Notes: generated by a model from the letters alone, not told the origin. A stretch of 64,000 nt of DNA from Brenneria salicis ATCC 15712 = DSM 30166 (GCF_003315515.1 NZ_QNRY01000010.1:26328-90327), one strand, 5' to 3'. Shown: positions 9,841 through 19,656, numbered from the stretch's first letter. Numbers and translations are program-made.

Positions 9841-9859
9841 ACAGACAGATAAGGTAACC

Positions 9860-10660
9860 ATGATGGACAAAAAATATCGTGCAATGACGCTCTTTTGCCT
9901 GCTTGCCTTGTTGACGGGCTGCCAGGCGTTGTCTCAACCCGACAGTGAACGCAGCAAACAGCCAGTCAGCCTGAAATCGGATCAGAGCGAACTGAATATC
10001 GCCGCCAGCGCCTTAAAAAGCGGCGATCTTGAGGTCGCCGGGTCAATCTATCGTCGTTTTACCCAGACGAATCCCGACCAGCCCGCAGGCTGGCTGGGTC
10101 TGGCCGATACCCACTTTCTATCCGGTGAACTGGAGACCGCAAGTAAAGCCTACGCAACCGCACAGCAGTTGGCGCCGGACAATATCGACGCGTATCTGGG
10201 CCAGGCGCGCATTCTGCTCAGACAGCGCCAGTTAACGCAAGCCGTCGAGCGCTACCAGGCGATCCTGACGCGTTTTCCCAATCACCCGCTGGCATTATCG
10301 GGGTTGGGGGTCAGCCATGATCTGGCGGGCGAGCACGCTCAGGCCCAGAGCATCTACCGGCGCGGATTAAAACAGAATCCCGATGATGCGGCCTTGCGTA
10401 CCAATCTGGGACTGTCGCTGGCGCTGGAAGGCAAGGCGCGCGAATCGATAAACACCCTGCTGGGCGTCAATGGCATCACCAGTACGCTACCGCAGGAGCG
10501 GGATAATCTGGCGTTGGCCTACGGCCTGCTGGGACGGGACGACGCGGCGGAAGAGATTCTGACGGCCAGCCAACCGCGCGACATCGTGCAGGATAATCTG
10601 ACGTTTTATCGCTATCTGCGCCAGAACCTGGAGCAATCCGATGTTAAAGCGTTGCCTTAA
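9860..10660 (+). CDS. tadD: TadD TPR lipoprotein
   Basis: A tetratricopeptide-repeat lipoprotein required for Tad pilus biogenesis, probably acting with the secretin. The signal sequence ends in the lipobox LLTGC (Cys near residue 21). About five TPR-like repeats follow (LAASALKSGDLEVAGSIYRRF, GWLGLADTHFLSGELETASKAYATA, YLGQARILLRQRQLTQAVERYQAIL and two more). Length is 266 residues from the first of two adjacent ATGs (9860; 9863 is also possible). An AAGGT box precedes the start. The end overlaps tadE by 20 bp. Confidence 0.92.
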   Translation: MMDKKYRAMTLFCLLALLTGCQALSQPDSERSKQPVSLKSDQSELNIAASALKSGDLEVAGSIYRRFTQTNPDQPAGWLGLADTHFLSGELETASKAYATAQQLAPDNIDAYLGQARILLRQRQLTQAVERYQAILTRFPNHPLALSGLGVSHDLAGEHAQAQSIYRRGLKQNPDDAALRTNLGLSLALEGKARESINTLLGVNGITSTLPQERDNLALAYGLLGRDDAAEEILTASQPRDIVQDNLTFYRYLRQNLEQSDVKALP

Positions 10661-11141
10661 TGGACACCTGTGGCGCCGGCGGCTTCGTCGCGAACAACGC
10701 GGTATCGCCGCGCTGGAGTATGCGTTGATCGCGCCGCTGCTATTCGCCGTGTTGTTCGTCACCATCGAAGTCACGTTCATCATGCTGGCGGACGCGCAGT
10801 TGGACACTGCCGCCAACCGGATTGCGCGCATGGGGCGTATCGGCATCAACGGCGATTGCCGCCAGACAGTGCAAGCTGTGCTGGATGATACGCTTTCGCC
10901 CTGGGTTCGTACCGCCAGGCCATCTTATATCGACGTTAAAATCTACCGGCCCGGCGATAACGCGCCCTTTCCTGATTGGGAGGAGGCCGATTATCAGCCG
11001 GAATGCGATGACGGCGAGCGAGGGGATATGGTGATCTATCGGCTGGGTTTCTACCGGCCAGGGATGACCGGCTTTATTTCCTGGCTGGGTGGTGATCGCA
11101 TACGTTTTGAACGCGTCATTCTGATCCAAAACGAACCATGA
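10641..11141 (+). CDS. tadE: TadE pseudopilin-like protein
   Basis: A minor pseudopilin (166 residues). The N-terminal REQRG followed by IAALEYALIAPLLFAVLFVTIEV is the TadE prepilin motif, with cleavage after Gly and Glu at mature position 5. TadV is the likely peptidase. The rest is a periplasmic domain with a Cys pair. Overlaps tadD upstream and tadF downstream (ATGA), so the three are probably translated as a unit. Confidence 0.93.
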   Translation: MLKRCLNGHLWRRRLRREQRGIAALEYALIAPLLFAVLFVTIEVTFIMLADAQLDTAANRIARMGRIGINGDCRQTVQAVLDDTLSPWVRTARPSYIDVKIYRPGDNAPFPDWEEADYQPECDDGERGDMVIYRLGFYRPGMTGFISWLGGDRIRFERVILIQNEP

Positions 11142-11758
11142 AAAAACATCTACGTACCCTATGTTTACGCCTGAAAAAAAATCGTCTCTGGCACGCCAGA
11201 CGAGGCGCGGTGGCAATTGAAGCGGCGTTGATCATCCCTCTGGCGGTGTTCATCGTCATCGCCAGCATGGAACTGTATCACTACTTCAGAACCGCGTCGG
11301 TGGTGGATCGCGCCGCGTTCACGATCGCAAACAGTCTGTCCATGCAACGCGAGTTGAACGATAACCAGCAGTGCCGCCTGGCAAACGATATCTGCACTTA
11401 CCATACCATCGCGCAGGATCTGATGACGCCGCTCGATTACCGTCGCTATGGCGGCATGGTCATCAGCCTGTACGCCACGGATACCGATAGTAGCGGGACA
11501 GCCGTCTGGCGGACAACCCCTGAATGGCAACGAGTCTATCAGGGCGAGCAAAACTCGCATTCCGTCGCCGCCACACTGCGGCCGCCAGATAATTTCCCAC
11601 AACCATCGGCTAATGACTCGGCGATCGTGGTCGAGGTGTTTTATCGCTACACGCCATTCATGCTCACCTCCGCCTTCTGGCAGGAGTTGGGGGGGGAACA
11701 ACAATTGTCGGCGCGCGCCTTCTATCGGCCACGGTTTAACGACTTACCCATCAAGTAA
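11138..11758 (+). CDS. tadF: TadF pseudopilin-like protein
   Basis: Second minor pseudopilin (206 residues). After a basic leader the sequence RRGAVAIEAALIIPLAVFIVIASMEL matches the TadE/TadF N-terminal processing site and helix. A periplasmic domain of about 170 residues follows, with two Cys residues near residues 72 and 79 that could form a disulfide. It starts inside the tadE stop codon and ends 3 bp before tadG. Confidence 0.9.
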   Translation: MKKHLRTLCLRLKKNRLWHARRGAVAIEAALIIPLAVFIVIASMELYHYFRTASVVDRAAFTIANSLSMQRELNDNQQCRLANDICTYHTIAQDLMTPLDYRRYGGMVISLYATDTDSSGTAVWRTTPEWQRVYQGEQNSHSVAATLRPPDNFPQPSANDSAIVVEVFYRYTPFMLTSAFWQELGGEQQLSARAFYRPRFNDLPIK

Positions 11759-11761
11759 AGG

Positions 11762-13555
11762 ATGACGCCAAAGATGGCCACATTACGACAAATAGGGCGG
11801 AAACTACGCCGCGACCAGCGGGGCGCCGCCGCGCTCACCTACCTGATCTGTTTCCCTGTCATCACGCTGGCGCTGTTGAGCGCCATTGACTTTATTCGTT
11901 ACAATATGGCGCAAAGCAAACTGCAAAATGCGTTGGACATTACGGTGCTGTCGGCAGGACGCAATCTGGACCATTTCACGCCCGATGCGAGCCCTGACGC
12001 CGAATCCGCCTGGCGTCAGGATGCCATAAGCTATTTTTACAGCAACATGCCGAAAAACTTTCTCGGCGGCACCATCGCGGAAGATGACGTGAGCATCACC
12101 TACAACGAGGAAAGCAACGATCAGAGTCAGGCAACCGGGCAGTTGGTGCATATGACCGCCAGCGGTACGCTGCCGTTGCTGATCACCGGTTATCTGAATC
12201 AAACCGCCTTCAGGTTGTACGCCGAAAACAAAGCGGTGCGCCGTACCCGCAGCGATATTGAAATGGTGCTGGCGCTCGACCACACGGGTTCAATGAGAGG
12301 CAATAAAATTGAAACGTTAAAAAAAGCGTCCGCGGATCTGGTGGATAAGGTACTCGGCGCGGCGGATAACAGCGGCAAGTTGGACAAGACATTTATCGGT
12401 ATCGTTCCGTTTGCCGATACGGTGTATGTGGGCGATGAAAGACGCTACTGGCTGAATGCCGAGGCGCAACAGTATCCCTATATTCAATCCGGCAGCGTTT
12501 GGGATGGTTGCGTGCTGGAGCCCTATGATGGGGCCTTCAAAGCCGAGTCGGGGTTGCCGGGACAGTTTACGCCCCTGATGACCTGGGGGACGAAAACCTT
12601 CACTCCGGCGGAAACAGCGGAAAAACTGGGCAGGAAAAGCGGCGAGATTAAACTCCTCTCAGTCAGCGGCGAGCGGATTATCGATACCCGATCGGTCGGC
12701 GACACGCTCGTGGCGCGGTTTGCCTTTCCGTCACGCTATATACAATATGGCAACAGCAACACCAACTGTTCTTCCAGCCGGGCGATGGCGTTCCTGAGCA
12801 ACGAAACCGCAAGACTGAAAGAGAAAATTACTGATTTGAGTATTGATGGCCGGACCATCATTCCGCTGGGTCTGTTGTGGTCGTGGCGCATGCTGGATCC
12901 AAACTGGCGTGGGGACTCAGGCTGGGGAGATGATTTAAAACCGCGTGATGCCGCCCCCGGTCTGAGCAAAATTATTGTCCTGCTCACCGACGGCAATAAC
13001 GGTCTGGATCCGCTCGATCCGAACAATACCAGCAACCATTCTGACGACGTTGCTATTGACGCCGAGCCAATCGCCGCCAGCTACGTCATCAACTATCAAC
13101 TCACCAGCGGCAATGAAACGCAATCAGCTAGCTATCAGGACACGCTGGCGGGTTTCAGCAATGATAAACATCTGCTGGGCCGGTACTTTTCCAATAGTTC
13201 CGACTTCAGTTCCCTGCGCGTCGGCAGTGAGCAGGAGATGAATAACAATGCGACAACCATCGCACCCTATGGAAAATTGTATCAAGGACGCAGTAATGGG
13301 CAGGACTGGCAGGTGGGTAATCAGACGCTGAATAAACTTACCGCCGATCTGTGTGAAAACATCAAGAGCCAAAATATCAGTATCTATACCGTGGTTCTGG
13401 GCGACGGCATTAATGGCAGTACCAAGTCGCTGATGCAGACCTGCTCCAGCGGCGTGCAAGGCGGTTATTACTTCGACGCCACCAATGTCAGCGACCTCCC
13501 CAACGCTTTCTCCACCATCGCTAACTCATTGACCGAACTGCATATGATTGAATAA
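11762..13555 (+). CDS. tadG: TadG protein with von Willebrand factor A domain
   Basis: The last Tad gene, encoding a 597-residue protein. An N-terminal hydrophobic helix preceded by QRGAAALTYLICFPVITLALL resembles the TadE-like (putative Flp, TadG N-terminal) segment. Residues about 165-590 form a vWA domain with a MIDAS-type motif IEMVLALDHTGSMRGNKIETLK and a later IIVLLTDGNNG. A long insertion lies between the two. TadG is thought to anchor or tether the pilus. An alternative start is the ATG at 11774, which has equally good spacing to AAAGGA. Confidence 0.92.
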   Translation: MTPKMATLRQIGRKLRRDQRGAAALTYLICFPVITLALLSAIDFIRYNMAQSKLQNALDITVLSAGRNLDHFTPDASPDAESAWRQDAISYFYSNMPKNFLGGTIAEDDVSITYNEESNDQSQATGQLVHMTASGTLPLLITGYLNQTAFRLYAENKAVRRTRSDIEMVLALDHTGSMRGNKIETLKKASADLVDKVLGAADNSGKLDKTFIGIVPFADTVYVGDERRYWLNAEAQQYPYIQSGSVWDGCVLEPYDGAFKAESGLPGQFTPLMTWGTKTFTPAETAEKLGRKSGEIKLLSVSGERIIDTRSVGDTLVARFAFPSRYIQYGNSNTNCSSSRAMAFLSNETARLKEKITDLSIDGRTIIPLGLLWSWRMLDPNWRGDSGWGDDLKPRDAAPGLSKIIVLLTDGNNGLDPLDPNNTSNHSDDVAIDAEPIAASYVINYQLTSGNETQSASYQDTLAGFSNDKHLLGRYFSNSSDFSSLRVGSEQEMNNNATTIAPYGKLYQGRSNGQDWQVGNQTLNKLTADLCENIKSQNISIYTVVLGDGINGSTKSLMQTCSSGVQGGYYFDATNVSDLPNAFSTIANSLTELHMIE

Positions 13556-13563
13556 ACCGAGCA

Positions 13564-13612
13564 GGCCACGCTACTGTTCCCTCCGCCCTGGCGACGCAAG
13601 GCGGAGGTGGCC
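13564..13612 (+). terminator. Strong hairpin after tadG, possible end of the Tad transcript
   Basis: A perfect 8-bp stem CCTCCGCC/GGCGGAGG (13580-13587 and 13600-13607, 12-base loop) is flanked by a further GGCCA/TGGCC pair. It lies between the convergent tadG and hydrolase genes. There is no clear T-run after the stem on either strand, so it may be a Rho-linked or mRNA-protecting hairpin rather than a classic terminator. Confidence 0.4.
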
Positions 13613-13624
13613 GAAAAATCCAGC

Positions 13625-15091
13625 CTATTGCGGAATTTTTTCTTCGATACGCTGTATCAGATAAGGAAAAAACGGGTTGGAGGAAAGACGCAGCAATGTA
13701 TCCAGATCAACCACCAGCGCTGAACGCTCACCGCGGGCGGCAATCATCCCCAATGGCAAGCCAAACTCATGGGGATTTTGCGAAAAACGCCCGTACAGCG
13801 AGTCCGAATCGGGAAAAGGCAGCGCGATATGCGACAGCGAATAAACATCCGGCGGATAATCAATCGCCAAATCACGAGAACTTTCCCGCGTCATGCCAGC
13901 GGCGACATCAAACGCGATGGCTTGCGCACTGTCTGGCGAGGCGTTGGTAATCACCGTGGTGTCGTAGCGGCGGGGAGCCGGGGGCAGCAAGTGACTGATG
14001 GCGTTATTGGCGGAGTCGCGTAATAACAAGCCGAAACTGATGGTGCGATTGACATCAAACAGCACCAATTGGCTGCCGTTGGCCGGCAACAAATCATAAA
14101 ACGCCGTAATGACCGCCCTGGTGCTGACGGTAAAATCCATCACCGATTGAAACGTCAGCACCGGCGGTAGTTCAGCCAGCGCCTGACGCTGTGCTTTACG
14201 GATCAGTTGCCGTTGCAGTTCATGCGTCAATAACCATGACTGGCGTGCGCCGTTTACCGGAAATGAATTGTATTTGAATGGGTTAAACTCCGGCAAAATC
14301 CCCAGCCACGCGGATTTGGCGAACGGCGGAAAAATTGCCGGCAACCCCGCTAAACCGGCGAAACGAGCGTAGCTGGTGATACCGATCATCGGTGAAATCA
14401 GAATTAGCTGATCCGGGCGAGCCAACGTCGCGTCATCCAACGCATCCAGCGCATATTTCAGCGCCAGCGCGCCGCCATTGGAAAAGCCGACAATGTGCAA
14501 CGGCAAAGAGCGTCCTGCAGCCGCGCCAATATAACGCTCTGCTTCGCGCACCGCCAGCCGCGTCGCGGCCAACCAATCCTGCCAGCGAACATCCGTCAGC
14601 GCGCCCGGCACCGTGCCGTGGGCCGGTAAACGGATACCGACCACCACAAAACCGCGCTGACGATAACGCTCGGCGACATGCCGCAGGCTATAAGGCGCAT
14701 CGGTTAAGCCGTGCAACAGCACCACCACGCCTTTCGGCGCACCATCCGGCATTAGTTCATAAGAACGGTTCCAGTCATGTTGGAATTTCCCCGGATAAAC
14801 CGGACTACCGGAAAAATAGCGATTAATGGGCCGTTGCTCATCCTCATCCAGCGCCTGCGTCACGTGCTGATTCACTTGCTGAAACAGGCGCTCTTCCGCT
14901 CGCTGGTAGGCCGCCCAATCCGCGTTATCCAGCTCATCCGCTGAAAGTTCATCAGGAACATAGGTGTGCCAGGGCGCCAGCGGCGGGCCGCGTTGTGTAT
15001 CGTAAACCCGGATCGCCAGCAGCGTTAGCGCCACCACCGCAAGAAGAATGACCACCCGTTTGATCACCCGCCTGACAGATTTGATCATCAT
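13625..15091 (-). CDS. Membrane-anchored alpha/beta hydrolase
   Basis: A serine hydrolase of the alpha/beta fold, substrate unknown. After the chosen start (MMIKSVRRVIKRV) there is one N-terminal transmembrane helix (about 12-28). A large domain follows with an oxyanion-loop VVLLHGLTDAPYSLRH and a nucleophile elbow GFSNGGALALKYAL (Ser of G-x-S-x-G). DFTVSTRAVI and SLSHIALPF in the C-terminal half are plausible regions for the Asp and His of the triad. About 488 residues. The longer start at 15169 lacks a ribosome-binding site, whereas a GGAAA box lies about 8 bases before 15091. It lies downstream of fhuF on the same strand; co-transcription is possible but not shown. Confidence 0.8.
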   Translation of the reverse strand: MMIKSVRRVIKRVVILLAVVALTLLAIRVYDTQRGPPLAPWHTYVPDELSADELDNADWAAYQRAEERLFQQVNQHVTQALDEDEQRPINRYFSGSPVYPGKFQHDWNRSYELMPDGAPKGVVVLLHGLTDAPYSLRHVAERYRQRGFVVVGIRLPAHGTVPGALTDVRWQDWLAATRLAVREAERYIGAAAGRSLPLHIVGFSNGGALALKYALDALDDATLARPDQLILISPMIGITSYARFAGLAGLPAIFPPFAKSAWLGILPEFNPFKYNSFPVNGARQSWLLTHELQRQLIRKAQRQALAELPPVLTFQSVMDFTVSTRAVITAFYDLLPANGSQLVLFDVNRTISFGLLLRDSANNAISHLLPPAPRRYDTTVITNASPDSAQAIAFDVAAGMTRESSRDLAIDYPPDVYSLSHIALPFPDSDSLYGRFSQNPHEFGLPLGMIAARGERSALVVDLDTLLRLSSNPFFPYLIQRIEEKIPQ

Positions 15092-15229
15092 GTTGATTTT
15101 CCGTTTCAAGTCCCTGGCGAAAGCAGACCTTTTATCGGATCCTTTCGCCCACAGAGAAAACAGGATCATAGCAAAAGGACACGCCGATAAGGATGCCGGG
15201 CGCCGATAATGCCGCCAGGATCTTTCGTT

Positions 15230-16018
15230 TTATCCCGCCGTATTAAGCGTACAGTTCAGACATTTTTCCACGCCGGGGATGCAATAGCGCTGGCAGCAAC
15301 TGCGGCGCTGAATAATCCCCCCGCGCGGGATCACCGTGCGATAAAGCGGGTTGTCGCCGCCATCCAGCAGCGAAGGAGAAAAGAACAGATGGTTTTGTAC
15401 ATCGGTGAGCACATCCTGCGGCAGACACGCCGCCAGTTCCCCCAAAAACCAGTGCATCAGGTAACCGGTATTGTTCCAGACCAATTTGCCGTTCAGCGCG
15501 CCAAAGCCATCCAGCGCCGTCACCACCGGGATGAGGTGCTGACGCAACATCATTTCCAGCCGCTGGCGTGGCGACGGGCCGATATCAGCGGCAACCTGCG
15601 CGGCAATATAAAACGCCGCCGGACGACCGGTGTGATGAAACTCAACATAAATGCGCGCCCATGAGCAATCCAGCGCCGCCGTGTGCTTGAGCAGCACCAA
15701 CATCAACGGCGGAACCAACAGCCCTATATACCACTGCGCCCACAACGATTGCAGCGGCTTTTCCTCGCGCGCCTGATCGGGGTAGGCCCGGTATAACTCA
15801 TCACCATAGCGTTGCAGCAACTGACGAAACGCCACGGGCCGCGACCATTCCGCCAACGTGACGGCGTCTGGCGGCGGCGTTTCGCCCAGTTTGATCGTAT
15901 CAAGGCAATCAGGGCGATACTGGCGCAGGATAGCATTCAATGCATCCGCCAATTGCCGATCACCCGCGGGAAAGAGCGCCGGTTGCGCAAGGCGGGTAAT
16001 ATTTTTAGCTATTGGCAT
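15230..16018 (-). CDS. fhuF: Siderophore-iron (ferric hydroxamate) reductase FhuF
   Basis: A cytoplasmic [2Fe-2S] protein that reduces ferric iron in imported hydroxamate siderophores. The C-terminus carries the diagnostic cysteine pattern C-C-x10-C-x2-C (RRSCCQRY, then EKCLNCTL), the FhuF cluster ligands. The 262-residue length matches the family. In E. coli fhuF lies beside yjjZ and rsmC. Here the same neighbours are present but the acetoin genes have come between. Iron control by Fur is expected; only a weak Fur-like site is visible upstream. Confidence 0.93.
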   Translation of the reverse strand: MPIAKNITRLAQPALFPAGDRQLADALNAILRQYRPDCLDTIKLGETPPPDAVTLAEWSRPVAFRQLLQRYGDELYRAYPDQAREEKPLQSLWAQWYIGLLVPPLMLVLLKHTAALDCSWARIYVEFHHTGRPAAFYIAAQVAADIGPSPRQRLEMMLRQHLIPVVTALDGFGALNGKLVWNNTGYLMHWFLGELAACLPQDVLTDVQNHLFFSPSLLDGGDNPLYRTVIPRGGIIQRRSCCQRYCIPGVEKCLNCTLNTAG

Positions 16019-16053
16019 AAGAAACTATCGGCATAAGAACATATTCCGCTAAG

Positions 16054-16072
16054 CGAAATAATAACGATTAGC
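16054..16072 (-). promoter_or_regulatory. Weak Fur-box-like sequence upstream of fhuF
   Basis: On the minus strand the 19 bases match roughly 11 of 19 positions of the Fur consensus. The location, 36-54 bp before the fhuF start, is where an operator would act, and fhuF is a known Fur target in E. coli. The match itself is weak. Confidence 0.25.
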
Positions 16073-16132
16073 AATACTACTTATATTCATTTGTGATAAC
16101 AAACCCCGCCTCGCCCAGTTACCGGCGCGTAT

Positions 16133-17812
16133 TTATACCATCATACTGATATTCAGGTTCTCCATCAGCCAATGGTTATCAGAGTAATCCACCGGTATGG
16201 CGATCACCGACGGTCCATCAACGTCCATCGCCTGATGCAACTTGCTGACCAGTTCATCAGCGCTTTCAACTGCGAATCCTCTGGCGCCGAACGCTTCCGC
16301 ATAGGCTTTGAAATCGATCGGGCCGAACCTGACCCCCGATGCGCGGTGATATTTTTTCTGCTCCTGCATTTCAACCATGTTGTAGGCGTTGTCCACCCAG
16401 ATAATATGCATCAGGTTACTGTTCAGGCGCACAGCGGTTTCCAGTTCCATACTCGATTGCATAAAACCGCCGTCGCCGGAAACCGAAACGATTTTCCTGC
16501 CGGGTTGCACCAGCGAGGCGGCAATCGCCCAGGGCAACGCGACGCCCATGGTTTGCTGCCCGTTGGTCATCAGGATCTGACGGGCGCGAAAGCTGTACAG
16601 ATAGCGCGCCAACCAGATATGGAAGCTGCCCATATCCACGCACAGCGTCACGTCATGGTTGACGATATCCTGCATAACCCGGACCAAACGCAACGGATGG
16701 ATCGCAAACCCTCCCATGTCGATCGCCCGCGTGCTCAGATCGTGGCGCTGACGACAACGCTCCTTCAGCACCGCCTGTGTCTGTGAAGAGAGCGACAGCG
16801 GCGCGTCGATACACGCACTGAGCGCATCAATGGTCAGGGCGATATTGCCGAGCAACTCATAATCAGGCCGATAGGCGCTGTCAATCTCGGCCCGCAGCAC
16901 GTCAATGTGCACCAGCGTCGCCTTGCCGCTATTCCATAGCAGGGGATCATACTCCACCGGGCTATAACCCACGGTGATAATCAAATCCGCCTGCTGCAAC
17001 AGTTTGTCGCCCGCCTGATTGTTGAACAGCCCAATCCGTCCGGCAAAATGGTCGAAATGCGCCTGATCGATAACCCCGGCAGCCTGATAGGTGCTGGTTA
17101 CCGGCAAACGGCTATGGTGCAAAAAACGCCGCAGCGCCTCGGCATTCTCCGGCTGGCTTGCCATCAACCCAAGCAACAACACCGGATTTTTCGCCTTACG
17201 CAACAAGCGGGACGCCTTGACAATATCCTGATGCGGCGCGCCATTGAGTACCGGCAATGTCGGACAAGCCAATACCTGACTGGTCACCGGCTCGTTGAGA
17301 ATATCCTGCGGCAGACTAACGAACGCCGCGCCGGGACGCCCCAGTTCCGCCGCACGAAAAGCATTGGCCAGCACCTCAGAGATGGCGGATGACGCGATGA
17401 TTTCCGCGCTGAATTTGGTCACCGGCTTAAACAGGCTGACGGTGTCCAGACTCTGGTGCGTCAACTTGTACTTGTCCGCCCGTTTGACCGCGCCGCCCAG
17501 CGCCACCACCGCATCCCCTTCCGATGTCGCCGTCGCCAGTCCGGTGACCAGATTGGAACATCCCGGCCCGGAGGTGACCAGCGTCACACCGGCTTTGCCG
17601 GTCAAACGCCCTATCGCCGCCGCCATAAAAGCGCCGTTTGCCTCATGACGAACCGGAATGGTCTGAATCGGAGAATCCTCCAGCGCATCGAAAACACGAT
17701 CGATCTTGGCGCCTGGGATGCCAAAGATATGTTTAACGCCTTGTTGTTCCAAATGTTTCACAATCAGAGAAGCCCCGCAGTCCCAACTGCGTTGCCCGTT
17801 TGATTTTTCCAT
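16133..17812 (-). CDS. budB: Catabolic acetolactate synthase
   Basis: A thiamine-diphosphate enzyme joining two pyruvates to (S)-2-acetolactate plus CO2, first step of acetoin/2,3-butanediol fermentation. The 559 residues cover the three TPP-enzyme domains: N-terminal PYR domain with [15 protein letters not shown] and the active-site Glu region [15 protein letters not shown], a central domain, and the C-terminal PP domain with the TPP/Mg motif [15 protein letters not shown]...DNAYNM. It is the FAD-independent BudB/AlsS type by sequence and by its pairing with the decarboxylase. It lies 35 bp after budA on the same strand, so a budAB operon is likely. Confidence 0.95.
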   Translation of the reverse strand: MEKSNGQRSWDCGASLIVKHLEQQGVKHIFGIPGAKIDRVFDALEDSPIQTIPVRHEANGAFMAAAIGRLTGKAGVTLVTSGPGCSNLVTGLATATSEGDAVVALGGAVKRADKYKLTHQSLDTVSLFKPVTKFSAEIIASSAISEVLANAFRAAELGRPGAAFVSLPQDILNEPVTSQVLACPTLPVLNGAPHQDIVKASRLLRKAKNPVLLLGLMASQPENAEALRRFLHHSRLPVTSTYQAAGVIDQAHFDHFAGRIGLFNNQAGDKLLQQADLIITVGYSPVEYDPLLWNSGKATLVHIDVLRAEIDSAYRPDYELLGNIALTIDALSACIDAPLSLSSQTQAVLKERCRQRHDLSTRAIDMGGFAIHPLRLVRVMQDIVNHDVTLCVDMGSFHIWLARYLYSFRARQILMTNGQQTMGVALPWAIAASLVQPGRKIVSVSGDGGFMQSSMELETAVRLNSNLMHIIWVDNAYNMVEMQEQKKYHRASGVRFGPIDFKAYAEAFGARGFAVESADELVSKLHQAMDVDGPSVIAIPVDYSDNHWLMENLNISMMV

Positions 17813-17847
17813 GATATGACTCCGATGAAATAACGACCACTGGCCAA

Positions 17848-18630
17848 CTAACTTTCCACTGACCGGATAACACTATTGAGATTTTCAGATGACAGGTCGG
17901 CGTTGAGAAAATCCCGATCCTGCGGTAGGTCGATAATCAATTTGGCAATCACGCCAAATGTCAAAATCCCTTTTTCCATTTCATAATCAAGGATGTGTCC
18001 GCCGCCTTTGCGATCATCGGTAATGAAGTGTTCATGGTAACCGGCAACATTGATCCCCTGGGTATAGGCGGGACTGCGAAAACCGATTACGCTGCCGCGA
18101 CAGTGTTCAAAATGGAAAGTCGGCTGACTGGCAATCGCTTCCTGCATCGGTTTATAGGGCCGTTCCTGCCGTGGCACCGTACGGGTTTCCACGTAACGAA
18201 AATCGCCATTTATCCGCAGGGCGCAAAAAAGATTGTCCGTGTCGATCCTCTCGTCGATTTTTTGGTGCAGGTTATAGCGTTCAATAGGCTTGTCGAAGCG
18301 GATTTGCTCTGTCGGACGAAAGAACGTCATGACGGCGAACGGCGTTTTCTGCTCCGGGCGCGCCACGCGCGCGCTGCCATCGGCGCGCAACTGGAAAACC
18401 TGGCTATTGAGAGCGACCAACTCCCCATCCAGATTGTTAAATGTTCCTAATCCAAAATCGCCATGTTGCAACAGTTCGGCGATGGTGCGGTTGCCTTCGT
18501 ATACGCCGTTGATAAGCCCGCTCATCAATGACACTTGATAGATAACGCACTCTGGATGCTGGCACTGATGCGTTAATGCATAATCCGCAATCTCCAGCAC
18601 ACAAGGATCTCCGTCCATATTCTCTTTCAT
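17848..18630 (-). CDS. budA: Alpha-acetolactate decarboxylase
   Basis: A cytoplasmic zinc enzyme converting 2-acetolactate to acetoin. In 260 residues it shows the conserved blocks [79 protein letters not shown]. The GYHEHF histidines and the later GGH are zinc ligands in the family. First gene of the budAB unit, with the LysR gene budR divergent upstream, as in Klebsiella and Serratia. No budC acetoin reductase is next to it. Confidence 0.96.
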   Translation of the reverse strand: MKENMDGDPCVLEIADYALTHQCQHPECVIYQVSLMSGLINGVYEGNRTIAELLQHGDFGLGTFNNLDGELVALNSQVFQLRADGSARVARPEQKTPFAVMTFFRPTEQIRFDKPIERYNLHQKIDERIDTDNLFCALRINGDFRYVETRTVPRQERPYKPMQEAIASQPTFHFEHCRGSVIGFRSPAYTQGINVAGYHEHFITDDRKGGGHILDYEMEKGILTFGVIAKLIIDLPQDRDFLNADLSSENLNSVIRSVES

Positions 18631-18711
18631 CTCTCATCTCTTCTCGCGTGGTTTATTACTTAAATTTTTCTAACTTTTGTTTAAAGATTGACGCGAGAAT
18701 GTACAAAACTC

Positions 18712-18727
18712 CAATATGCAAATATTG
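18712..18727. promoter_or_regulatory. Inverted repeat in the budA-budR intergenic region, candidate BudR operator
   Basis: CAATAT-GCAA-ATATTG is a perfect 16-bp inverted repeat located 36 bp before the budR start and about 82 bp before the budA start. It includes a T-N11-A arrangement typical of LysR-family sites. Position between divergent genes supports a role for BudR; this is inference from pattern only. Confidence 0.45.
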
Positions 18728-18762
18728 TTATTTCGAGATCTAAAAAATATGGAGCCAGGTAA

Positions 18763-19656
18763 ATGGAACTACGTTACTTGCGTTATTTTGTCGCCGTAGC
18801 CGAAGCCAGACATTTCACCCGCGCCGCGGAAAAGCTGGGCATATCGCAACCACCGCTGAGCCAACAGATTAGAAAGTTTGAACAGGAGATCGGCACGCCA
18901 CTGTTTAAAAGATTGACGCGCGGCGTGGAAATGACCGAGGCGGGCAAGGCGCTATACAAAGACGCCCGCCAGATCCTGCAACAGACGGACATGGCGCTCG
19001 ACAAGGCCAAAAGCATTGCCCGCGGCGAGAAAGGCAGTTTTAACGTGGGCTTCTCCTCGTCGGCGTCTTTCCATCCTGCGGTACTGGCGCTACTGCATGC
19101 CTATCAGCATCGCTATCCGAACGTACTGGCCATCCCGCAGGAGGACAACTCCCCCACGCTGCTCGCGGAACTGCACGACAGAAACATTGATCTGGTTTTT
19201 CTGCGTCTGCCATGCAATGTGAGCGACGATGTGAATGGTGAAATTCTGGCGGAAGAGTCGATGCAGTTGGTGCTGCCGGCGAATCATACGCTGGGCGGGA
19301 AAAAACGCATTCAGTTGAGCGAACTGCATCAGGAACCGTTGATCATTTTTCCGCGCGATGTCTGTCCGGGATTGCACGATATGATCATCCGCTCCTGCTA
19401 TCTGTCCGGCTATGGCCCGAAACTGAGTCAGTTCGCGCCTCAGTTACCCGCGACGATTGGTATGGTGGCGGCCGGATTTGGCGTCACCATCATCCCCGCA
19501 TCGCTATCCTGCATTAAAGCCGATAACGTCACCTACCATGAAATTGACTCGCCGCACATCACGACGCAAATCGCGGTTATCTGGCGCAAGCATGAGCGCT
19601 CCGCAGCCGTTCAGAATATGGTCGCCCTGCTGCGTGAACAGTTACAGCAACGTTGA
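18763..19656 (+). CDS. budR: LysR-family regulator of the acetoin operon
   Basis: A 297-residue LysR-type transcription factor. The N-terminal winged helix-turn-helix reads MELRYLRYFVAVAEARHFTRAAEKLGISQPPLSQQIRKFEQEIG. The rest is the effector-binding domain. Divergent from budA and homologous in position to BudR/AlsR, which activate acetoin synthesis in response to acetate and low pH. Function is inferred from this arrangement. Confidence 0.88.
   Translation: MELRYLRYFVAVAEARHFTRAAEKLGISQPPLSQQIRKFEQEIGTPLFKRLTRGVEMTEAGKALYKDARQILQQTDMALDKAKSIARGEKGSFNVGFSSSASFHPAVLALLHAYQHRYPNVLAIPQEDNSPTLLAELHDRNIDLVFLRLPCNVSDDVNGEILAEESMQLVLPANHTLGGKKRIQLSELHQEPLIIFPRDVCPGLHDMIIRSCYLSGYGPKLSQFAPQLPATIGMVAAGFGVTIIPASLSCIKADNVTYHEIDSPHITTQIAVIWRKHERSAAVQNMVALLREQLQQR

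Noticed and set aside
9556..9870. Minus-strand frame encoding a Tyr/Pro/Met/Ser repeat (YPYYMS)
   Set aside because: It is the translation of the 18-bp DNA repeat and the antisense of tadC; no ribosome-binding site or homology.
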